A program made the translations under genes and the position numbers. This document shows, in pieces, positions 53,616 to 62,769 of a DNA stretch of 64,000 nucleotides. Numbering within the stretch: the first letter of the stretch is position 1; each line of letters opens with the position of its first letter. Source of the stretch: Jiangella mangrovi (GTDB lineage Bacteria > Actinomycetota > Actinomycetes > Jiangellales > Jiangellaceae); contig NZ_JACHMM010000001.1 of NCBI RefSeq assembly GCF_014204975.1, positions 1,240,001 to 1,304,000 of the forward strand, read 5' to 3'. The notes beneath the pieces are model-generated. The model made no database searches. It was given only the letters and a program-made list of their open reading frames with translations, and was not told the origin of the DNA.

Positions 53616-54644
53616 TCAATCCTGGGCCCTGCCGGTAGTGAGCCGGGCCAGCACCAGGGCGGCCAGGATGATGCCTCCGTAGATGGCCTGGATCCACTGG
53701 GCCGACACGCCGCCGAGGGTCAGGATGTTGGTCACCAGGCCCAGGACGAGCACGCCGCAGAGCGCGCCGAACACCGTCCCCTTGCCGCCGGACAGCGCCA
53801 CCCCGCCGATGACCGCGGCGGCGAACACGGTGAAGATCATGCCCTCGCCCTGTGCGGCGGCGACGGAGCCGAGCCGGCCGGTCATCAGCACGCCCGCCAG
53901 CGCCGCCAGCGTGCTGGCCGCGATGAGCGCGCCCCACACCACCCGGCCGACGCGGATTCCGCCGGCCCGGGCGGCGTCCTCGTTGCCGCCGACGGCGTAC
54001 AACGCGCGGCCGGAGCGGAACGAGCCGAGGACGACCATGCCGATGGCGAACGCGGCCGCGCAGATCCACACCGACGCCGGCAGGCCGAGCCAGCGGGTCG
54101 AGCCGAGGTAGGTGAACGACTCCGGGATGTCGAAGAGGTTCTGCCCCTCGGTGATGCCGATCTGCAGGCCGCGCAGCACGATCAGCATGCCGAGCGTGAC
54201 GATGAACGCCGACAGCCCGAACCGCACCACCAGCAGGCCGTTGAAGCAACCGATGAGCACGCCGGCCAGCAGGCAGAGCGGCAGCGCCGTCCAGGCCGGC
54301 AGCTCGGTGCCCAGGCCGTTGCTGGCCGCCGGGATGACCAGCGCGATCGCGATGGCCGGAGCCAGGCCGACGGTCGACTCCAGCGAGAGGTCCAGCCGGC
54401 CGGCGATGAGGATGAGCACCTCGGCGAGCACCAGCAGCGACAGCTCGGTCTGCTGCTGCAGCACGTTGATGAGGTTGCCGCTGGTCAGGAAGACCGGGTC
54501 GACGAGCGTCCCGATGACCAGCAGCACCACGATGGCCGGCACCAGGGCGAGGTCGCGGAGCCGGGCGAAGCGCAGCGACGGGCGCCGCGGCGTTCGCCCG
54601 CCCGGGCCGCCGGGCAGCTCGGTGGCGACGGTGGTCTCGGTCAC
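53616..54644 (-). CDS. Sugar ABC transporter permease, ribose type
   Basis: 342 aa with about 8-10 helices, RbsC/BPD_transp_2 family. Family segments: GTLVDPVFLTSGNLINVLQQ, VLILIAGRLDLSLESTVGLA, NGLLVVRFGLSAFIVTLGML, VGRVVWGALIAASTLAALAG and VFAAAVIGGVALSGGKGTVF. It forms the membrane channel of a CUT2 importer. Its start overlaps the ATPase stop by 4 nt. Confidence 0.9.
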   Translation of the reverse strand: MTETTVATELPGGPGGRTPRRPSLRFARLRDLALVPAIVVLLVIGTLVDPVFLTSGNLINVLQQQTELSLLVLAEVLILIAGRLDLSLESTVGLAPAIAIALVIPAASNGLGTELPAWTALPLCLLAGVLIGCFNGLLVVRFGLSAFIVTLGMLIVLRGLQIGITEGQNLFDIPESFTYLGSTRWLGLPASVWICAAAFAIGMVVLGSFRSGRALYAVGGNEDAARAGGIRVGRVVWGALIAASTLAALAGVLMTGRLGSVAAAQGEGMIFTVFAAAVIGGVALSGGKGTVFGALCGVLVLGLVTNILTLGGVSAQWIQAIYGGIILAALVLARLTTGRAQD

Positions 54645-56146
54645 GGTGCGACCCCTTCCGTAGCGGCGACCATCTCGTGGTCGGTCCAGCCGCGCGGCAG
54701 CTCGGTGCTGACGCGGCCGCGGAACATGACGACGACCCGGTCGCAGACGCGCAGGTCCTCGAGCTCGTCGGACACCAGCAGCACGGCCGTCCCGGCGCGG
54801 GCGGCGGCGTCGACGGTGGCCAGCAGCGACTCCTTGGCCCGCACGTCGACGCCGGCGGTCGGGTTGACCAGCACCAGCACGCGTGGGTCGGTGGCCAGGG
54901 CGCGGGCCATGACCACCTTCTGAGCGTTGCCGCCGGAGAGCCCGGCGACCGGCTGCTCCGGGCCGTCGGTCTTGATGTCCAGCTCGCCGATCATGCGCTC
55001 GGCGAACCGGCGCCGCCGGCGGGCGTCGATCCAGCCGAACCGGCCGAGCCGGTCGCCGATGGTGAGGCTGGCGTTCTCGGCCACCGACAGCAGCGGCACC
55101 AGCCCCTCGCGGTGACGGTCCTGCGGCACGTAGCCGACGCCGGCCCGCAGCGCCGCCGGGACGCTACCCGGCTTCGGCTTCCGCCCGGCCACCTCGACGG
55201 TGCCGGCCGACGGCGCGCGCAGGCCGGCCACGACCTCGGCGACCGGCGTCTTGCCGCTGCCGCCGATGCCGGTCAGGCCGACGACCTCGCCGGCCCGCAC
55301 GGTCAGGTCGACGTCCTGGCAGTGCCCGTCGACGGTGAGGCCGCGGACCACCAGGCTCTCGCCGGCGGACGACGGGAGCCCGGGCCGGGCCTCGCGCGCC
55401 GTCGACCCGGCCGCCGCCTCGCCCGTCATCGCGTCGACCAGCCCGCGGTGGGTGATGTCGGCGACCGGCGTGGTGAGCACGTGCTGCGCGTCGCGGTACA
55501 CCGTCACCGTGTGGCAGAGGCCGAAGACCTCCTCGAGGTGGTGCGAGATCATCAGGAACGTCACGCCCTGCGCCTGCAGCGCGCGGATGCGGTCGAACAG
55601 CCGCTCCACAGCCGGGCCGTCGAGCTGCGCCGTCGGCTCGTCGAGGATGACGAATCGGGCGCCGAACGACAGCGACCGCGCGATCTCGACCATCTGCCGC
55701 GCCTCGACGGACAGGTCGCGGGCGTGCGCCGCCGGGTCGACGCCGACGTCCCAGCGCTCCAGCACCTCGGCGGCGCGACGGCGCAGCGCCGGCCAGCGGA
55801 TCGGCCGGCCCCGCTCGCTCTGCCGGTCGAGGAAGAGGTTCTCGGCCACGCTGAGGTCGAGGATGATCGTCGACTTCTGGTAGACGCAGGCGACGGCCTC
55901 GCGCCAGGCATCGCGGTCGGACAGCGACGGCGCCGGGCGTCCGCCGAACGCCAGCTCGCCCTCGTCCGGCGCCTGCAGCCCGGTGAGGATCGAGACCAGC
56001 GTCGACTTGCCCGCGCCGTTGCGCCCGACGAGACCGTGGATCTCGCCGGGCGCCACGACGATGCCGGCGCCGTCCAGCGCGGTGGTCGGCCCGTACCGCT
56101 TGACCAGGCCGCGCGCCGCGACGACGGGAGTGGTGGTGGTCGTCAT
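54641..56146 (-). CDS. Sugar ABC transporter ATPase, ribose type (two ABC domains)
   Basis: 501 aa from ATG 56146. Tandem ATPase domains: the first has Walker A GRNGAGKST and a signature region LSVEARQMVEIARSL; the second has GIGGSGKTPVAEVVAG and the canonical LSGGNAQKVVMARAL. Walker B motifs are FVILDEPTAQLDG and VLVLVNPTAGVDV. In the second domain Asn-Pro replaces the usual Glu-Pro, as is common in RbsA-like proteins, whose C-terminal site is degenerate. It overlaps both neighbours by 4 nt. Confidence 0.92.
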   Translation of the reverse strand: MTTTTTPVVAARGLVKRYGPTTALDGAGIVVAPGEIHGLVGRNGAGKSTLVSILTGLQAPDEGELAFGGRPAPSLSDRDAWREAVACVYQKSTIILDLSVAENLFLDRQSERGRPIRWPALRRRAAEVLERWDVGVDPAAHARDLSVEARQMVEIARSLSFGARFVILDEPTAQLDGPAVERLFDRIRALQAQGVTFLMISHHLEEVFGLCHTVTVYRDAQHVLTTPVADITHRGLVDAMTGEAAAGSTAREARPGLPSSAGESLVVRGLTVDGHCQDVDLTVRAGEVVGLTGIGGSGKTPVAEVVAGLRAPSAGTVEVAGRKPKPGSVPAALRAGVGYVPQDRHREGLVPLLSVAENASLTIGDRLGRFGWIDARRRRRFAERMIGELDIKTDGPEQPVAGLSGGNAQKVVMARALATDPRVLVLVNPTAGVDVRAKESLLATVDAAARAGTAVLLVSDELEDLRVCDRVVVMFRGRVSTELPRGWTDHEMVAATEGVAP

Positions 56147-57222
56147 TGCGTGATCTGGTTGCCCCAGAGCTCGGGGTCGTCGACGTTCTCGATGGTCACC
56201 AGCGGGGCGGGCAGCTGGTCCTCGAGCACCCCGGGCCGCACCTCGATGATGGTGCTGTCGTGGTCGGTCGGGCCGGGCTCGAACGTCTCGCCCTCGACGG
56301 CGGCCTTCGCGTAGAACAGCGCGTACTGCGCGTAGAGGTCGGCCGGCTGCGACACCGTCGCGTCGATGTGGCCCTCGCGGATCGCCTCGAACTCCTGCGG
56401 GATGCCGTCGTTGGACACGATGGTGATGTGGTTCGGGTCGTCGGGTGGCAGCAGCTTGCCCTGGTCGCGCAGCACCTGCAGCGTCGGCGCCAGGAACACG
56501 CCGCCGGCCTGCATGTAGATGCCGTTGATGTCCGGGTGCTGGGTGAGCCGGGTCTGCAGCGCCGCGGCGGCGGCAGCGCCCTCCCACTCCGTCGGCTCCT
56601 CGAACACCTCGATGTCGGGGAAGTTCGCCGCCATGCACTCGGCGAACGCCTCGGACCGGTCGCGGCCGTTGACCGACGACAGGGCACCCTGGAACTCGAC
56701 CACCTTGCCGGTGCCGCCGAGCTGCTCGCCCAGGAACTGGCAGGCCTGCTCGCCGTAGGCGCGGTTGTCGGCCCGGACCACCATGAACACGTCGCCCTCG
56801 TCGGGGCGGGTGTCGACGGTGACGACGGGGACGCCGTCGTCGTTCAGCTGCTCGATGGTCGACGCGATGGCGCCGGTGTCCTGCGGGGCCATGACCACGG
56901 CCTCGGCGCCCTGGCTGGTCAGCGCCTGCACGTTCGCCACCAGCGCGGCGACGTCGTTCTGCGAGTTGGTGGGTTCCATGAGGTCGATGCCCAGCTCGTC
57001 GGCGAACTGCGGGACGTAGCTGGCGTAGGAGTTCCAGAAGTCGGAGTCGGAGCGGGGCAGGTCGAGGGCGATCGGGCCCACCGCGCCGTCACCGCCGCCG
57101 TCGCCGCCGGATCCGCCGTCGCCGCCCGTGCTCGCGGTGCCGCCGTCGTCGCTGCACGCGGCGAGCAGCAGGCTCGCCGCCGCCAGCGCGAGCACGACCC
57201 GGCCGGTCGTCGTGGTCCTCAT
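56143..57222 (-). CDS. Sugar ABC transporter substrate-binding lipoprotein
   Basis: 359 aa from ATG 57222, chosen because GGAGGA lies 7 nt upstream; ATG 57237 is inside that region. Lipoprotein signal TGRVVLALAAASLLLAAC with a Gly/Asp linker, then a type 1 periplasmic-binding fold (about 50-330): IALDLPRSDSDFWNSYASYV, GAEAVVMAPQDTGAIASTI and CMAANFPDIEVFEEPTEWEG. It delivers the sugar to the permease/ATPase. L-fucose is the predicted ligand because its operator matches that of the fuconate genes. Confidence 0.88.
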   Translation of the reverse strand: MRTTTTGRVVLALAAASLLLAACSDDGGTASTGGDGGSGGDGGGDGAVGPIALDLPRSDSDFWNSYASYVPQFADELGIDLMEPTNSQNDVAALVANVQALTSQGAEAVVMAPQDTGAIASTIEQLNDDGVPVVTVDTRPDEGDVFMVVRADNRAYGEQACQFLGEQLGGTGKVVEFQGALSSVNGRDRSEAFAECMAANFPDIEVFEEPTEWEGAAAAAALQTRLTQHPDINGIYMQAGGVFLAPTLQVLRDQGKLLPPDDPNHITIVSNDGIPQEFEAIREGHIDATVSQPADLYAQYALFYAKAAVEGETFEPGPTDHDSTIIEVRPGVLEDQLPAPLVTIENVDDPELWGNQITQ

Positions 57223-57273
57223 CGTCGAGTCCTCCATGAGATCGTGCCTGGCGCTCCCGGTGACATCGGCGAA

Positions 57274-57284
57274 ACATCCGATGT
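57274..57284. promoter_or_regulatory. Predicted FCD-regulator operator, ABC importer
   Basis: ACATCCGATGT, in the context AACATCCGATGTCT, is a perfect palindrome 52-62 nt upstream of the binding-protein ATG. It matches the site at 45532 at 13 of 14 positions, differing only in the central base. Confidence 0.75.
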
Positions 57285-57380
57285 CTAGCCAGGGTTGTAC
57301 CAGTCATCGCGCGCGCGTGTCCAGAGGGCCGCCACGGATCAGCTGTGCGACGGAGAACTCGTCATACGTCTGACGCGAAA

Positions 57381-57411
57381 GGGCGCCACCAGGATCTGCC
57401 TGGTGACGCCC
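57381..57411 (-). terminator. Rho-independent-like terminator after gpmA
   Basis: On the minus strand GGGCGTCACCAGG pairs with CCTGGTGGCGCCC around a 5-nt loop (one mismatch) and is followed by TTTCGCG. It lies 22 nt beyond the gpmA stop and separates gpmA from the ABC importer operator. Confidence 0.75.
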
Positions 57412-57432
57412 TTGCCGACGGTGGACGAGGAA

Positions 57433-58179
57433 CTAGCGGCCCTGGTTCTTGACCGCCTCGATGGCGGCCGCGGCGGCCTCGGGGTCGAGATACTCGCCGC
57501 CGGGGTTCACCGGGCGCAGCGACTCGTCGAGCTCGTAGAGCAGCGGTACGCCGGTGGGGATGTTCAGGCCCGCGATGGCGTCGTCGGAGACGTCGTCGAG
57601 GTGCTTGACCAGCGCCCGCAGCGAGTTGCCGTGCGCGACGACGGCGACGGTGCGGCCGAGGCGCAGGTCGGGCACGATGGCGTCGTACCAGTACGGCAGG
57701 AACCGCTCGAGCACGTCCTTGAGGCACTCGGTGGCCGGCAGCAGCTCCGGCGGCAGGTCGGCGTAGCGGGCGTCGCCGGTCTGGGCGTACTCGTCGCCGG
57801 GGTCGATGGGCGGCGGCGGGGTGTCGTACGAACGGCGCCAGAGCATGAACTGCTCCTCGCCGAACTCCGCCAGCGTCTGCTTCTTGTCCTTGCCCTGCAG
57901 CGCGCCGTAGTGGCGCTCGTTGAGCCGCCAGTGCCGGCGCACCGGGACCCAGTGCCGGTCGGCGACGTCGAGGGTGATGTTGGCGGTGCGGATGGCCCTG
58001 CGCAGCACGCTCGTGTGCAGGACGTCGGGGAGCACGTCGCGCGACTTCAGCAGCTCGCCGCCACGCCGTGCCTCGGCCTCGCCGGCCGCGGTGAGGTCGA
58101 CGTCGACCCACCCGGTGAAGAGGTTCTTCGCGTTCCACTCGCTCTCGCCGTGACGGAGCAGCACCAGGCGGTAGGTCAT
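57433..58179 (-). CDS. gpmA: 2,3-bisphosphoglycerate-dependent phosphoglycerate mutase
   Basis: 248 aa. Catalytic His10 lies in [19 protein letters not shown], and family motifs [27 protein letters not shown] and [18 protein letters not shown] (second His) follow. It interconverts 3- and 2-phosphoglycerate in glycolysis. It is downstream of mshA and the YbjN gene on the same strand, a familiar actinobacterial neighbourhood, and is ended by a hairpin. Confidence 0.95.
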   Translation of the reverse strand: MTYRLVLLRHGESEWNAKNLFTGWVDVDLTAAGEAEARRGGELLKSRDVLPDVLHTSVLRRAIRTANITLDVADRHWVPVRRHWRLNERHYGALQGKDKKQTLAEFGEEQFMLWRRSYDTPPPPIDPGDEYAQTGDARYADLPPELLPATECLKDVLERFLPYWYDAIVPDLRLGRTVAVVAHGNSLRALVKHLDDVSDDAIAGLNIPTGVPLLYELDESLRPVNPGGEYLDPEAAAAAIEAVKNQGR

Positions 58180-58189
58180 GGCGGTCAGT

Positions 58190-58684
58190 TTAGGGCGCGG
58201 GGCGCAGGTGCTCGAAGGCGGCCAGGTTGCGGGTGGACTCGCCGCGGGACAGCCGCCACTCCCACTCCCGCCGGATGGACGTGGCGAACCCGAGCTCGAG
58301 AATGGTGTTGAACGAGGAGTCGGCGGTGTCGAGCACGATGCCGAGCAGACGGTCGACCTCGGCGGTGGTGACGGCGTGCAGCGGCAGCCGGCCGACGAGG
58401 TAGACGTCGCCGGCGGGGTCGACGGCGAACGCGATGCCCGACAGCCGGGTGTTGCGCTCGAGCAACCACCGGTAGACGGCCTCGTGGTTCTCGTCGGGCC
58501 TGCGGGCCACGAACGCGCTGACCACCAGGCTGTGGTCGCGGACGGCGAGGCTGCAGGCTGTCTTCAGCTTGCGCTCGCCGGGCAGCTCGACGGCGAACTC
58601 GCCGGGCGCGGCCTCGTCCCACGGCTGCCCGGACTCGTCCAGGTAGGCGCGGACGACGGCGGCGGGACCGTCGTCGGTCGTCAT
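58190..58684 (-). CDS. YbjN-domain protein
   Basis: 164 aa, soluble. It shows the YbjN/type III secretion chaperone-like fold: [37 protein letters not shown] and [20 protein letters not shown]. The domain is seen in stress-linked proteins of unknown mechanism. It overlaps mshA by 4 nt and precedes gpmA by 10 nt, so all three are probably one transcript. Confidence 0.88.
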   Translation of the reverse strand: MTTDDGPAAVVRAYLDESGQPWDEAAPGEFAVELPGERKLKTACSLAVRDHSLVVSAFVARRPDENHEAVYRWLLERNTRLSGIAFAVDPAGDVYLVGRLPLHAVTTAEVDRLLGIVLDTADSSFNTILELGFATSIRREWEWRLSRGESTRNLAAFEHLRPAP

Positions 58685-59949
58685 GCTGTCATCACCTGCC
58701 GGCGCTGCAACGCTGTCGTGTAGACGTCGAGCATACGAGCCGCCGTGGCGTCCCAGCCGAACTCCGCGGCGTGCGCCACCGCACCGGCGCCGAGCCGGCG
58801 CAGCCGCCCGGGGTCGCCGATGATGCCGGCGACGGCGTCCGCCCAGTCGGCGGGGTCGTGGCCGTCGACCAGCACGCCGGAGACGTCGTCGGCGACGGCG
58901 GTGCGCAGCCCTCCCACGGCGGCCGCGACGACCGGCGTGCCGCAGGCCTGCGACTCGAGCGCGACCAGGCCGAACGACTCGCTGTAGGACGGGACGGCGG
59001 TGAGGTCGGCGGCGCGGTACCAGTCGGCCAGTGCCCGCTGCCCCACCGGCGGCTCGAACCGGACGACGTCGGCGACGTCGAGGCAGTCGGCCAGCCGGGT
59101 CAGCGCATGGGGCTCGGCCAGGCCGGACCCCGACGGCCCGCCCACGACGGCGACGACCAGCCGCTCGCGCAGCTCGGGGTCGCGGGCGAGCAGCAGGGAC
59201 GCGGCGCGCACCAGCACGTCGGGCGCCTTGAGCGGCTGGATGCGCCCGGCGAACAGCAGCACGACGGCGTCGGCGGGCAGTCCGAGGCGGGCCCGGGCCG
59301 CGGCCGCCGGGCCGGGCGAGAAGACGTCGAGGTCGACGCCCGGCGGGACGGTGGCGACACGATCGGGATCAGCGCCGTACAGCTCGGCCAGCTGGGCGGC
59401 CTCGTCGGCGGTGCTGGCGACCAGGAGGTCGGCGGCCTCGACCACCTGCTCCTCGCCGAGCTCGCGCTCGCGCGGCTCGGGACGGTCGCCGTCGGCCAGC
59501 GCCAGGTTCTTCACCTTCGACATGGTGTGCATCGAGTGCACCAGCGGCACTCCCCAGCGGCTGGTCGCGAGCCAGCCGACGTGGCCGGAGAGCCAGTAGT
59601 GCGAGTGGACGAGGTCGTACCAGCCGGGCGGGCGCCGCGCCTCGGCGCGCAGCACGCCGGACGTGAAAGCGCACAGCTGGGCCGGCACCTCGGCGACGGG
59701 CAGCAGCTCGTAGGGGCCGGCCGCGACGTGGCGCACCAGGACGCCCGGCGACGTCTCGACCACCGGCGGCTGGTCCGAGGACGTGGCCCGGGTGAACACC
59801 TCGACCTCGATGCCGAGGCGGGCCAGCCGGCGGGCCAGCTCGACGACGTAGACGTTCATGCCGCCGGCGTTGCCGCCGCCGGGCTGGTCGAGCGGGGAGG
59901 TGTGGACGCTCAGCATCATCACCCTGCGCGGTCCGCGCGTGCCCGACAT
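58681..59949 (-). CDS. mshA: D-inositol-3-phosphate glycosyltransferase
   Basis: 422 aa from ATG 59949; the frame continues to 60180 but that part is intergenic. GT4-family enzyme that transfers GlcNAc from UDP-GlcNAc to inositol-3-phosphate, the first step of mycothiol synthesis. Motifs: [20 protein letters not shown] (typical MshA N-terminus), [49 protein letters not shown] and the C-terminal E-x7-E in [19 protein letters not shown]. Its presence confirms a mycothiol-producing actinobacterium. Confidence 0.95.
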   Translation of the reverse strand: MSGTRGPRRVMMLSVHTSPLDQPGGGNAGGMNVYVVELARRLARLGIEVEVFTRATSSDQPPVVETSPGVLVRHVAAGPYELLPVAEVPAQLCAFTSGVLRAEARRPPGWYDLVHSHYWLSGHVGWLATSRWGVPLVHSMHTMSKVKNLALADGDRPEPRERELGEEQVVEAADLLVASTADEAAQLAELYGADPDRVATVPPGVDLDVFSPGPAAAARARLGLPADAVVLLFAGRIQPLKAPDVLVRAASLLLARDPELRERLVVAVVGGPSGSGLAEPHALTRLADCLDVADVVRFEPPVGQRALADWYRAADLTAVPSYSESFGLVALESQACGTPVVAAAVGGLRTAVADDVSGVLVDGHDPADWADAVAGIIGDPGRLRRLGAGAVAHAAEFGWDATAARMLDVYTTALQRRQVMTA

Positions 59950-60182
59950 CACAGTTCGCTCAACCGGCTGCGGCGCCGCCCGATTCCCTGGCACAGTACC
60001 TGGGCGCATTCGATAACGACCGATTCGCGACATAGATCGTGAAAGCCCGAGAGTTCCGTGACTTCGAGACCGAGTCGTAATACACATTGTCGTGTTTCGA
60101 CGGCAACCTGGTCGAGGCTTGACGAGTCTTTCAGGGTGGGAGCGGCGTCGAGGGGACGTCGTCGGGAGGGGAAGGAACAATC

Positions 60183-61325
60183 GTGACGCGAGGCAGGAAA
60201 CTCGGCCTGCTCATCGCCGTGCTCGCCGTCGCCGTGGTCTCGGCCGTGCTCATCGGCCTGAACCAGTTCGGCGGGGACGAGCCGGCGTCGGCCAGCCCGG
60301 GCGGTTCCGGCCGCGCCGCGACGCTGCCGGCAGAGCAGCCGCCGACGGACACCCCGACCCCGACGGCAACCCCGACCCCCACCCCGACGGCCACCTCGAC
60401 GCCGACTCCCACCAGCACTCCCACGCCCGAGGCCCTCATGGCCGCCGGCGCCAGCGGCGACCAGGTCCGCGAGCTGCAGGCCCGGCTCAAGCAGCTGCAG
60501 TGGTACGAGCCCAAGATCACCGGCGAGTTCGACGACGTCACCGTCGCCGCGGTCTCCGGGTTCCAGGGCAAGCGCGAGCTGCCGGCCACCGGCGAGGTCG
60601 ACCAGGCCACCTGGGACACCCTGGTCGGGATGACGCAGACGCCTACCGAGGACGAGCTGAACAACGTCCTGACGCCCGGCCCGGCCATCCTCGGACCCGG
60701 CGACACCGGCGACCAGGTCCGCGAGCTGCAGGCCCGGCTCAAGCAGATCGACTGGTACAGCGGCGATGTCACCGACACCTACGGCGACACCACGGCGGCC
60801 TCGGTCAAGGGCTTCCAGGAGAAGCGCGAGTTCCCCGCCACCGGCGAGGTCGACCAGCGCACCTGGGACAAGCTGGTCTCGATGACCCGCACGCCCACCG
60901 ACGACGAGCTGAACAACCGCGCGCCCGAGAACAACGGCGGCGAGACGGCCGGCCTCGACGACCGCTGCCTCACCGGCCGCGCGCTGTGCGTCGACAAGTC
61001 CACCAACTCGCTGCGCTGGGTGGTCGACGGCGAGGTGCGCATGACGCTCGACGTCCGGTTCGGCACCGAGCTCACGCCGACCCGCGAGGGCGCGTTCCAG
61101 GTCAACTCGAAGTCGCGCGACCACGTGTCCTCGCTCTACGACACCCCGATGCCGTTCGCGATGTTCTTCAGCGGCGGCCAGGCGGTGCACTACTCGCCCG
61201 ACTTCGCGGCCAACGGCTACAACGGCGGCTCGCACGGCTGCGTGAACGTCCGCGACCGCGACGCCATCGAGTCGCTGTTCGACCAGGTGCACGTCGGCGA
61301 CAAGGTCATCGTCTACTGGTCCTGA
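60183..61325 (+). CDS. L,D-transpeptidase with two peptidoglycan-binding repeats
   Basis: 380 aa with a GTG start and GGGAAGGAAC upstream. N-terminal membrane anchor or signal (about 7-27), a Thr/Pro repeat linker (about 55-85), two peptidoglycan-binding_1-like repeats ([13 protein letters not shown]... at about 92 and 176), then the YkuD catalytic domain with [20 protein letters not shown] (His351, Cys353). It forms 3-3 cross-links or attaches proteins to the wall, and is beta-lactam tolerant apart from carbapenems. Its end overlaps the class F sortase gene by 13 nt. Confidence 0.92.
   Translation: MTRGRKLGLLIAVLAVAVVSAVLIGLNQFGGDEPASASPGGSGRAATLPAEQPPTDTPTPTATPTPTPTATSTPTPTSTPTPEALMAAGASGDQVRELQARLKQLQWYEPKITGEFDDVTVAAVSGFQGKRELPATGEVDQATWDTLVGMTQTPTEDELNNVLTPGPAILGPGDTGDQVRELQARLKQIDWYSGDVTDTYGDTTAASVKGFQEKREFPATGEVDQRTWDKLVSMTRTPTDDELNNRAPENNGGETAGLDDRCLTGRALCVDKSTNSLRWVVDGEVRMTLDVRFGTELTPTREGAFQVNSKSRDHVSSLYDTPMPFAMFFSGGQAVHYSPDFAANGYNGGSHGCVNVRDRDAIESLFDQVHVGDKVIVYWS
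60456..60918 (+). repeat. 252-bp internal duplication inside the L,D-transpeptidase gene
   Basis: Copies begin at 60456 and 60708, exactly 84 codons apart. The first 39 bases of the two are identical (GGCGACCAGGTCCGCGAGCT and on), and both end with codons for DELNN. The duplication doubles the peptidoglycan-binding module together with its linker. Confidence 0.88.
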
Positions 61326-61939
61326 GCCAGGGTGGCGAACACCACCAGGTTGTCGACGTAGTGACCGGCGGCCTCGTCGAACGTGTGACACGTGATGAGG
61401 CGCAACTGGCGGTCCGGCACCGGCCCGTAGACCTCGTCGGTCGGGAAGTCGGCCTGCGGGACGGTGTGACTGCCGTCGACCTCGAAGCCGGCGGTGCGCC
61501 CGTCGCTGAGCTCGACCTCGACCCGGTCGCCGGGACGGAGCCGGGCCAGCCGGGCGAACACCGCCGGTCCGCTCGGTGAGTCCACGTGCCCGGCGATGAC
61601 GGCCGGGCCGGGCGCGCCGGGCACGGGTCCGCCGGCGAACCAGCCGGCGGACTGCCAGTCCTGCGGCGCCGCCAGCCGGCCGTCGTCCTCGCGGGTCAGG
61701 GTCTCGAGCGCGCTGTCGACGCCGATGGCCGGGATCCGCACCCGGACGGGCACGGTGTCGTCGACGGGAATCGGCCGGGGACCGGTGGTCGCCTCGGCGT
61801 GGCTCGGCGGTGCCGCAGCGGTCGCCGTCGTCACCGGGCCGGCCCCCGCCGCCGGCACTGTCGCGTCGTCTCGCGCGCAGGCGCCGGCGGACGCGGCCAG
61901 GACGACCGCGACCGCCAGCGCCGTCGCGGCTCGTCTCAT
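61313..61939 (-). CDS. Class F sortase
   Basis: 208 aa from ATG 61939, overlapping the DUF4397 stop by 4 nt. An N-terminal signal/anchor (ATALAVAVVLAASAGACARD, possibly a lipoprotein with its Cys) and a Pro/Ala linker precede the sortase domain (about 70-205): RVRIPAIGVDSALETL, catalytic His in VIAGHVDSPSG, Cys in RLITCHTFDEAAG and Arg-containing GPVPDRQLRLI. Coupling to a DUF4397 surface protein suggests that protein is its substrate. Confidence 0.88.
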   Translation of the reverse strand: MRRAATALAVAVVLAASAGACARDDATVPAAGAGPVTTATAAAPPSHAEATTGPRPIPVDDTVPVRVRIPAIGVDSALETLTREDDGRLAAPQDWQSAGWFAGGPVPGAPGPAVIAGHVDSPSGPAVFARLARLRPGDRVEVELSDGRTAGFEVDGSHTVPQADFPTDEVYGPVPDRQLRLITCHTFDEAAGHYVDNLVVFATLAQDQ

Positions 61940-62769
61940 GCCACGCGTCGCCGGCGCGCCAGCACCCCGGTGACGGCGGTCAGCCCGGCCACCAGCGCGA
62001 CCGCGCCGAGCGGCGTCGACCACCCGGAGCTCTCGGCCTGCCCGCGGCCGCCGGTCTGCACGCCGCCGGCCGGCGACTCGGGCGTGCCGGTGCTGTCGAC
62101 GACGCCGATGACGTTCAGCTCGCCGTCGACGTCGAGCACGAACAGCGTGTTGACGCTGCCGGCCGCGAGGTCGACCTCGGTGCTGCCGGTGCCCGCGTCG
62201 CTGCTGATCTCCAGCGTCCAGCGCCCGCCGGCCACCTCGCTGTAGTCCGTCGCCGTGCCGAACGCGGCGTCGTCGGCCAGGACCTCGCCGGTGTCGGTGC
62301 TGACGTCGACCGACGGCGACGAGACGGCCGCCGAGATGAGCCGCACCCGGGCGTTCCCCGCGGCGGGCGGGGTGAGGTCGTCGACGAGGATCCGGCCGGA
62401 CAGGTCGGCGTTCATGCCGACCGCGGCCACGGTGATCGCGACGCCGTCCTGGATCTCGACGGCCGCGGTGATCACCGGGTCGGAGTCCGCGGGCGCACCG
62501 GCCGGGCGCATCGCCGCGGTGTAGGTGCCCGCGGGCAGCCGCGCGTAGTTGGACACGTCGCCGTAGCCGACGTCCTCGAGCTGCAGGACCGACTCTCCGT
62601 CGAGGCCGGTCAGGCTGACGTCGACCTCGGGGGTGTCGGGCGAGAGGTGGGCGAGGCGGGCCCAGCCCTCGGCCGCCGGCTCCTCGGTCCCCTGGGCGCC
62701 GGTGGCGGTGCCGGCGACCAGGGCGGCGACTCCGACGGCCGTGGCCAGCGATGTGACGAGACGCTTCAT
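61936..62769 (-). CDS. DUF4397-domain surface protein, likely class F sortase substrate
   Basis: 277 aa. Signal peptide (residues 1-25), two DUF4397 beta-domains (about 35-130 with WARLAHLSPDTPEVDVSLTG, and about 140-225 with ARVRLISAAVSSPSVDVST), a Gly-rich stretch PAGGVQTGGRGQAESS, a hydrophobic helix (about 250-268) and ARRRRVA. The tail has sorting-signal architecture without LPxTG. The Pro-x-Gly-Gly-Val-x-Thr-Gly element may be the recognition motif. It overlaps both neighbours by 4 nt. Confidence 0.85.
   Translation of the reverse strand: MKRLVTSLATAVGVAALVAGTATGAQGTEEPAAEGWARLAHLSPDTPEVDVSLTGLDGESVLQLEDVGYGDVSNYARLPAGTYTAAMRPAGAPADSDPVITAAVEIQDGVAITVAAVGMNADLSGRILVDDLTPPAAGNARVRLISAAVSSPSVDVSTDTGEVLADDAAFGTATDYSEVAGGRWTLEISSDAGTGSTEVDLAAGSVNTLFVLDVDGELNVIGVVDSTGTPESPAGGVQTGGRGQAESSGWSTPLGAVALVAGLTAVTGVLARRRRVA

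Noticed and set aside
59950-60182. c-di-AMP (ydaO-type) riboswitch before the L,D-transpeptidase gene
   Set aside because: Such elements occur before wall-hydrolase genes, but the conserved core sequences could not be found in these 233 nt.
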